64,000 nucleotides of DNA from Nepenthes gracilis (Eukaryota; Streptophyta; Magnoliopsida; Caryophyllales; Nepenthaceae): assembly GCA_033239525.1 (NCBI GenBank), contig BSYO01000038.1:11907041-11971040 (forward strand), in the 5' to 3' direction. A model generated the notes under the pieces. It was not told where the DNA came from and made no database searches. It saw only the letters and a list, made by a program, of their open reading frames with translations. Made by a program: the position numbers and the translations under genes. Each line of letters starts with the position of its first letter. The stretch's first letter is position 1. Of the stretch, positions 56,862-64,000 are shown piece by piece.

Positions 56862-58182
56862 TGATGCGTACACGGATCCGACTTGAGCATTCGGATTCTT
56901 CCGGATGGTTTGAACTGCCCGTTCACCGAGTACGAATCTCGCACACCACTAAAATGAACAAGAGGTCAGCGTTCACGGCGGGGTGTAATCCCACCGAAAA
57001 CACTCCGACGCTCAAGTCAGTAAACCAGCCTTCAATGGAAGGAACTGAAAGTGAGAGAAAGCAATGGGAGAGGGGAATGGAGTCTCTTGTTCCAGATGTC
57101 AGAAAGGCGCCAATCCTTTCTCGTATCTGGATAGTGGGAAGGCAGAGAACGTGTGTAAAGACCCGTTCGTTGCCTTGGAGTTGGATTGTGTTTGAGAGTT
57201 TGGCTGTTGGGAACCAAAGCTTGTTTCTCAGGGCACTTAGGGTTTTCTGTCTTAGTCTAAGCTTGAAAGAGAGAGAGTCTGTCAGTATGGAAGAAGCATT
57301 CAAGAAAGTATGAATCAGAGCGTGCCCTGGATGGTGGATCCAGGGCTTCTTTTATGGCAAAGGTGGCGATCTTCTTTCTTTGGAAGGGAGGATCGTCCCT
57401 GGGATCTGCGGCCGGCCTTCCTTCTGGGGGCTGACGCTTGTTGCCCAATTGTGGATGATTGTTTTCTTCTGAGGCGGTCAACCACTTTCCAAGTTAGCTT
57501 CCTTCCTTACCGTTGAGGTTCCTTACTGCAAGGAGTTGGAAGGATCTGGCGCCTTCCTTATTCAAGGGCGCCCAATCTTTTTGATATTTCCTTTGAGATC
57601 GTGGAATATCCTCGAGGATCGTGTTTGGCCTTTTTATGGGTGGATGGGCTTAAACGGGTCGGCCCGTTATTGTTGGAAGGCTTTTGGGGCCAAATGTGCA
57701 GAGCGCGGGACAGCCAATGCCAGGTTGGCCGTCTGCGTGCGTGTTGGCCGCCTCTCATGAAAGGCGTCCGTCGATGGCCTCCATTTGGGCTATGGGCTGA
57801 GTGAGTCGTGCCCATTAATGTGGAAGGGCCTTGTTTGGGCTCCACTTGTAGGGAGCAGACGGCCAACGTCCGAGTTGACCGTCACTTACGGCCGCTTCGT
57901 GAGTAACGAAGGGAGAGCGTAGGCGTCAGTATCAATCACGGGCCATGGTAGAGAATGGAACAGCCATTATCACAGAAAGCTTTTGAAGGACCACAAATTG
58001 GTCGGCTAACGTTGGCCGTTTGTGAAGTAGTTGCCGGGGCGACGGCCAACGCCAACGCTGACCGCCTTTTGGGCCTTACACTTCCGGCCCATCTTCCCAT
58101 CGGGCCGTTAGAAACGTTGGACGCGCCTTTCTTCAGATTAACCTTTTTCTTCGGGCAGTTCTATTATTGGTGTCTTCCATCA
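56862..58182 (-). repeat. 5' LTR of the Tat element
   Basis: 1321 bases; partner of 46397-47714. It lies 996 bases upstream of the ALDH copy 2 start codon, and its own transcription would point away from the gene. Confidence 0.93.
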
Positions 58183-58187
58183 AGGTG

Positions 58188-59080
58188 TATATTTTAAAAT
58201 ATTATTATATAAGTAGGATTATATTTTATAAATTTATAAAATAAAAATTTATAATTATATATTATTAAAATATTATCATATAATTTATTAAAATATTATT
58301 ATATAAAAAAGATTATATTTTATATTTTTAAAATATTATTATATTCGTACAATCTAAAAAATTATAAGAAAAATCAAACAGACAAGACCCGGATACAGGC
58401 ATTGTGTTGTGACCAAAAAGCCCACGTCACCCTTGTCTCTTTAGCTTTGTATGAATTCCATAAGTCAACATAATGATATACACAGATGGAGAGGCTCTGA
58501 GGAGAGTTTCTACGAGGCCTCTCTCATCCAACGGAGGAGGATGATTCGGTGAATAAAATTTAAGTCTAAAAAATAACATTTTAAATAATTTTTTAATTTT
58601 TTATATTTAATAAATATTAATATTTATATAATAAAATATTTATATTTAAATATAAATCATAGTGGTGCGTACTAGGCCCTGATTCCAGTAAATGGGGGAT
58701 GCCGTGATGTGACTGTCTTATAATACATTTACTGCAGCCGCGTCATGGTGGCCTTGAAATGTTGATTCCATGGTAGATGACTGATTGTTATAAAATAGAA
58801 TTATAAATATGTTTTTACTCAGAAATTATTTTAAAATTAAACTAAATTCATACAAAAAAAAATTCTTTTTTGTCATAAAATGGAACGAATTTACAGCTTT
58901 ATTTATATATATAATCTTTTTAAATAGCGCAAACAGATTAGAAACCCGAAATATTTATGTTAAAAAATACCATCGTTCGGTGTCCTCAGAGCTCAAAACA
59001 AAAAAAAAAATTCTTATTGCTGGAACGAATAGGACAACACGAATAGCGAGAGTCATGCACGGACAGCTCGCAGGCCGCGC
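58188..59080 (+). repeat. Duplicon B, copy 2, proximal promoter of ALDH copy 2
   Basis: Resumes the match to copy 1 (6855 onward). AT-rich to about 58370, then the same conserved promoter stretch. No gene; short open frames here are shared with copy 1 only because of the duplication. Confidence 0.9.
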
Positions 59081-59087
59081 TATAAAG
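59081..59087 (+). promoter_or_regulatory. Candidate TATA box of ALDH copy 2
   Basis: TATAAAG conserved with copy 1; 97 bases before the ATG because the following GA tract is 18 bases longer. Confidence 0.6.
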
Positions 59088-59138
59088 TAAAAATCACGAA
59101 AGGGCTAAGTTGCACTGCAGAACACATCAACAAAGTCC

Positions 59139-59141
<3 letters not shown>

Positions 59142-59177
<36 letters not shown>
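59142..59177 (+). repeat. (AG)18 microsatellite abutting the ALDH start codon, copy 2
   Basis: Thirty-six bases, exactly twice the tract of copy 1, directly before the ATG. Confidence 0.92.
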
Positions 59178-59182
<5 letters not shown>

Positions 59183-62100
59183 TGGTCAGAAGGCTAACGG
59201 AATCTCCGTCGAAATCCCAGAAATAAAGTTCACGAAGCTCTTCATCAATGGAGGATTCGCTGATGCCATTTCAGGTTATCTCTTTCTCTCTCTACGGCTC
59301 GAATTAGGAAAGTAGGATCCTAATTCTTTAATAAAAGTAAGATGCCTGGTGTATCTGTGATGGATAATTCTTATATTTACGTCTTTTGTGATCGGTGGAT
59401 TCAATCTTATGTTAAGGAATTATATTTTAAAAAAAAAAGAAACAAAAAGTATTTTCTGAAAAAATCAGGGTGACATGAGGCAGCACTTTTTCTACTCCAA
59501 CCTAAGATGACACGTTCTCCTGTGAATTCATGGAATTTTATGAATTTTTACTGAATTTGAGTTTGGATAGAGCTCAAAAAATTCATCATTTGTTGAGGTA
59601 ACAGTCGTTTTGCCATACTAAAATCTAAGCCTGGCTCATGCATAATAATAAAAACTTTAACTTCGTAGTTTATTTTTATCTTATGGGATGCAGATTTTGG
59701 TGCAAATCCATATTTATTGGTGTTTATCTGCGCATATATAAATTTACTATTTTATATAAATAAGGTATTTATGTTCACATCTAAGTATTCTCTGTATGTT
59801 TTTAAGTTGAATAAATTTTTAATTTAGATATTTATTAGGAATTGTCAAGTTGCTCAATTAGAAAACATGTTATATCATCATTTTTTTGTTTGTTTTTGTT
59901 TTGGTTTAAGGAAAAAATAATCTTAGATTATTTTTGTTTTGGTTTATGTATAGTCTAAATTATCATCTTTTGAAATATTTCAAAATATTCCTTGCTGAAT
60001 ATGGCCTATGAACTTGAAATATTGTATTTTGATCTCCAGATTCAAAGTAAACCCTTAGCCACTGATTAAAATATGTAAGAAGATAAATATTAGTGACAAA
60101 GTATTTGTCTAATCTAAAACTGTCACATCCTCGAATTAAAATATTACGTTGAGTTTGGACCTTAATATTTATATCTACATCTATCATTTTTATCTGTATT
60201 TTTTATAAGATAAGAAGCTGAAATTTTTAAAATTAACAAATAAAAAATATTTGTTTGACTACAATAAATTCAACATCTATTAGATGCCTATAAAAAATTA
60301 CGAGAGATTATAAATCTCCTATAATTTATAATGATGTAGGCCAATATGCAATTTTATACCTTTTTTTTTTTTTTTTTGGGACTTCGACAATCGTAGGCCA
60401 AGAATCTTGAGCCACTCATTAATCAAATTACGTATATATATATATATATATATATATTTTGCCAAAAAAGAAGGATGATTTCTTGTCCTGTTTCTGGAAT
60501 ACAACTTGCACTAATCGACGGCGACCGAAGGTCACAATCTCCAAGAGGGGAACTCACAGTTTAATGTGTGCCTTATAATATTTAATATCGTTCTTTGTAA
60601 CTTATATAATTATTTTATGATTTTATAATATATAAAAATAAACATTAATAACATATCCTAATAAAAATTATGTTTTTAAATGTATATTTTTTTCATTTAT
60701 CCTTATATCTTTATCTTGACAAAAATTAAAGAATTACGTGAAAAGAACGATTTCTAAGCTTATATCATAAAATGAGGAAGGTTAAAATAAGGCCTTATTT
60801 TCCAATATAAAAACTTTGTTTTGCGTTCATACAGAAAAAAAAAAAAAAAATCTTTTAATAAGGTCTAGTTGATTAAGTATTTATATATTATTTTTTTATC
60901 AAAGATCCAACCCATTAAAACAATAAATTCTCCAGTTAAATATAATAAATTATAATAATTATAACCTTTAACTCTTTTTATAAAATATTAAATATGCCTA
61001 CGTGGGATTAATCTACCTGCTACCTAGTAAATGGCTTTTTTTCCTAATCATTTTTTTCCCCATGAATGATTAGTTGCATATAGCAAAAAATTGATATTAT
61101 TGGATTTCATAGGCTTGGAATTAGTATTTAGGTATAGCTTTTTCTTGTAAAGGACCGTTTTAAAGTCTTATCAAATTATAATTTAGATTTTAATTTCGAC
61201 TAGTTAGGTATATAGTTAAATATGCTCCAAGTTTATCTTTATTGTACTTTTTGCTACATATGTATATTGTCATTGTTAGGTATGCATGCCTAGATGGGTT
61301 AAGTGTTGATGGAACTGGTTAGTTTAATTATCCATCAATGCATTAATTGATTCTTAGCCCTCTTTTCTATAGAATGGTATTAGAGGGCGTTCGGACCATT
61401 TGTCGACTTTGATTATTCTTTTGTGGGTGTTCCAATAAATTGACGGTTATTAGAACGTCACATAAGTTAGTGGGAAGATCAGAGTGTTCACGCTCGTGGC
61501 AGAAGGATGATCGGCCAGACTGTCCAATTTGAGAGGCGACCGAACAGCTGAGTTCAAAGGAAGATTGAACTACAGATGTTGAAGGACGATTGGTTACTGG
61601 TCTTAATGACCCACAATATAAAAGTACAAAAAATGTATTTTAGGTCCGACATCATTATAAAACGCACAAAACATTTTAGAGTTTGGGTGGGATGAAAAGT
61701 GAGACTTTTGCCAACACTTATAAAATTAGAGAGTAGAGAGTGATATCAGTGAGAAAAAAAGGAGAGAAGAAAAGGAGAGAAAAGAGATAATGAGATATTT
61801 CTTACATTGGAGGTTTTTTTAATTACTATATCTCAGGTCAGTTATTGGTACTTTATTTTGAGGGTTTCTATAACTGATTTTATATAGTAGAGATTTTTTA
61901 GAATTTATTCAGTAATTTTTTTCTTAATTGAAAAAAATTTGTGATACACTGGCTTGTAAGGCATGTTGCTGTCAACTAATGTAAAAGGCTGCTTATCTAG
62001 CCTGCTAGTCCCTACATGTCTTGCCGAAAATTACTCTTGGCACCTCTAAAAAGTGGATCATCAGACTAAAGTTGATTAGGCGCCCTTGTATTGCCAAGTT

Positions 62101-64000
62101 GGTACTATAAAGGTCATATCACTCTTCTAAGCCTCAGATGCTGAGCCAATTCTTTGGTATCAAAATGATATAATGACACTTACTAGGTTTCCTATAATAC
62201 AAGACTTTCATGCCTTGGAAAAGGATTTGAATACTCAGATGAAAAAGCACCTTTATGCTAAAGAAATATTGACATCATTTGTACTTACAGCTAATCCTCA
62301 CTAATCTTGAAAACTATGTTACCTATCTTGAGAATCATGTTGAAGCTGTCTTAATATGAAATGTAAAAGAACATAATATTATAATAACTCTCACCTCTTG
62401 ACTAAGTTTCACATACCACTAAACTCCTTTATCGTTGCCTCTATTAGAAGTATTATTGTGCGGGTCCAAAGATTCAGCAAACTATTCATTCTTTTTTATT
62501 TAATTATAAACCAATATTTATTTAAGTATCAGAGCTATTTCTTCCTTAAAATCACTCAAGCCCTTTGCTTTGTGTGTGTGTGTGTTACGTAGAACCTATG
62601 TCAACCTACTCAGATCAAGTCCCATTTTTGGTCACTTCTCCTTTAAGTTAAATCTCGATTTAGATACACATTATAAGAAATCTTTTAATTATTATTTGAA
62701 ATTATTGATAACATATTATTTTATCTATTTATTTATATTGGCGAAGTTACACAAAAATTGGTATAAATAGACGTGACATTACTCCAAAGTATTCTAAAGG
62801 TGGCCAAAATGTCCCCAAAATATTTCTAATAACCACAATGTGTATATTTAAGGTATAAAGGATTAATATATTGCTATATATGTCATCATGTAAAGTAGCA
62901 TCGTGTGATATTGTGAAATAATAATATTCTAATGAGTATGACGCACCAATATAAAATACAGGGAAAACATTTGAGACGATTGACCCACGAAACGGGCAAG
63001 TGATAGCAAGGTTGGCAGAAGGTGATAAAGATGATGTTGACTTGGCCGTGGAGGCTGCCCGTGAAGCGTTTGACCATGGACCTTGGCCTCGCATGTCTGG
63101 ACAAGTGAGTACGCTTCCTTCTTTCGTTTTTATAAAATTAGTTAATTATTATTATTTTTATCTAGATAATAATAATTACTCTAAATTAACACTTTTGATT
63201 AAAAATAAAATATAAACTCTACTGATTTCATTGAGGAAAAAAAAATCATGGATCCGCCTCTTATCCAAACTATATAAGTAAACTTGTACACTTAGAAACC
63301 GAGATTCTACATAAATGGACCATGTAGGTCTACATGCATGGTAACAAGAACCAGACTGTGATAATAAAACCAATCGTGGTGTCCTAAATCTCTCTGATCA
63401 ACTTGTTAAGCTTATGATATGCAATAATCAGTAAGAAACATTAGGGTCAGTCATTGTATAACTGTCACAATTCCACTTGATTCCCAGCAGGTCTCCGGTT
63501 AATCTAATTAATCAGCCAGCTCAAATGCATTCTGCTAATGGCTAATTAATTTGCATATGTATTCATGTATTTATGTGCGTGGTAACTAATCAGGAAAGGG
63601 CGAAGATAATGATGAAATACGCAGACCTAGTGGAGGAAAATGCAGAAGAAGTAGCAGCGTTGGACGCCTTGGACGCCGGGAAGCTGTTTGCTTTGGTGAA
63701 GGCCGGGGACATTCCTGGATCAGTGGCGCAACTGCGTTACTATGCGGGAGCTGCGGATAAGATCCACGGTGAGGTGCTGAAGACGTCGCAGGGTTTTCAG
63801 GGCTACACGCTGCGTGAGCCAGTGGGAGTAGTTGGCCACATCATCCCTTGGAACTTTCCCTCTACGTTGTTCTTCTTGAAGGTTGCACCGGCGTTGGCGG
63901 CTGGCTGCACCATGGTGGTCAAGCCGGCCGAGCAGACCCCTCTCTCCGCTCTCTACTATGCTCACCTCGCCAAGATGGTAACGTCCATCGCCTACATACA
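59178..64000 (+). CDS. ALDH2C4-like: Aldehyde dehydrogenase, ALDH2C (ALDH2C4/REF1-like), copy 2, 5' part
   Basis: Tandem paralogue of the gene at 7830. Exons 59178-59274, 62962-63104 and 63594-63977 are visible; exon lengths (97, 143, 384) and phases equal copy 1, and the gene leaves the window in intron 3. Residues 1-208 are covered, including the PWNFPS Asn and KPAEQT Lys of the cofactor site; catalytic Glu and Cys lie beyond the window. Differences I see from copy 1: Ala for Val in GGFxDAIS, Leu for Val in IARxAEGD, and Glu for Asp in LAVxAAREAF, all conservative. No stop or frameshift in the visible part. Intron 1 is slightly shorter (3.69 kb). A Tat retrotransposon sits about 1 kb upstream, so expression may differ from copy 1. 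Whether the 3' half is intact is not known. Confidence 0.93.

Larger units (their letters stand above)
46397..58182 (-). mobile_element. Ty3/gypsy retrotransposon, Tat-like, with antisense ORF
   Basis: 11.8-kb element. LTRs are 56862-58182 (5' by element sense) and 46397-47714 (3'), with TGATG...CATCA ends. A PBS beginning TGGCGCC, typical of Tat/Athila elements, sits one base inside the 5' LTR, and a polypurine tract adjoins the 3' LTR. Flanking AATTG (46392-46396) and AGGTG (58183-58187) are an eroded 5-bp target-site duplication; the unoccupied site in B1 reads AATTG (6850-6854). Minus-strand order is gag, protease, RT, RNase H, a second RNase H, integrase. A plus-strand ORF and a 36-bp tandem array lie between integrase and the 3' LTR, an arrangement known for Tat elements. 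Coding parts are interrupted in many places. It inserted about 1 kb upstream of ALDH copy 2. Confidence 0.93.

Overview
The window is nuclear DNA of a flowering plant. It shows multi-exon genes with long AT-rich introns, a recent tandem gene duplication, and nested LTR retrotransposons of three plant lineages (Tekay/Del-like chromovirus, Tnt1/Tork-like copia, Tat-like gypsy). I cannot name the species. The only intact host gene type is a cytosolic aldehyde dehydrogenase of the ALDH2C (ALDH2C4/REF1-like) family. Copy 1 (7830-15725) can be assembled into nine exons encoding 499 residues with every catalytic residue present. Copy 2 (59178 to beyond the window end) shows exons 1-3.

Layout. The locus is a tandem duplication of a two-part unit, A then B. 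A1 (1-6398) and A2 (16209-22585) are near-identical and gene-poor. Each holds about 180-bp tandem repeats, about 140-bp tandem repeats and a decayed FAR1/FRS (MULE-derived) transposase-like relic. B1 (6499-about 16208) and B2 (46041-46396 plus 58188-64000) carry the ALDH promoters and genes. A 100-N gap (6399-6498) in the first unit lies exactly where the second unit holds 23.5 kb of mobile-element sequence (22586-46040).

The A2-B2 interval contains, in order: an LTR-like relic (22586-23480), a decayed plus-strand copia relic (about 23950-26140), a complete but dead chromovirus (26141-36334, TSD AAATT), non-coding sequence, a decayed copia element (37178-43221, TSD AAAAC), and a second, TE-free copy of the host segment (43299-45152) that preserves the empty site of both insertions. 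A Tat-type gypsy element with an antisense ORF (46397-58182) interrupts the distal promoter of ALDH copy 2, about 1 kb upstream of its start codon. All three structurally complete LTR elements are encoded on the minus strand, opposite to the ALDH genes.

Function. By family knowledge, ALDH2C enzymes oxidise coniferaldehyde and sinapaldehyde to ferulate and sinapate with NAD(P)+. The two copies differ by a few substitutions, a 5'UTR (GA)n tract that is exactly doubled, an intron-1 deletion and the upstream retrotransposon. Differences between the copies are therefore more likely to lie in expression than in catalysis. I found no convincing new biological system. The most unusual observations are the antisense ORF of the Tat element with its own promoter-like upstream region, the LTR-internal minisatellite of the chromovirus, and the gap/TE correspondence.
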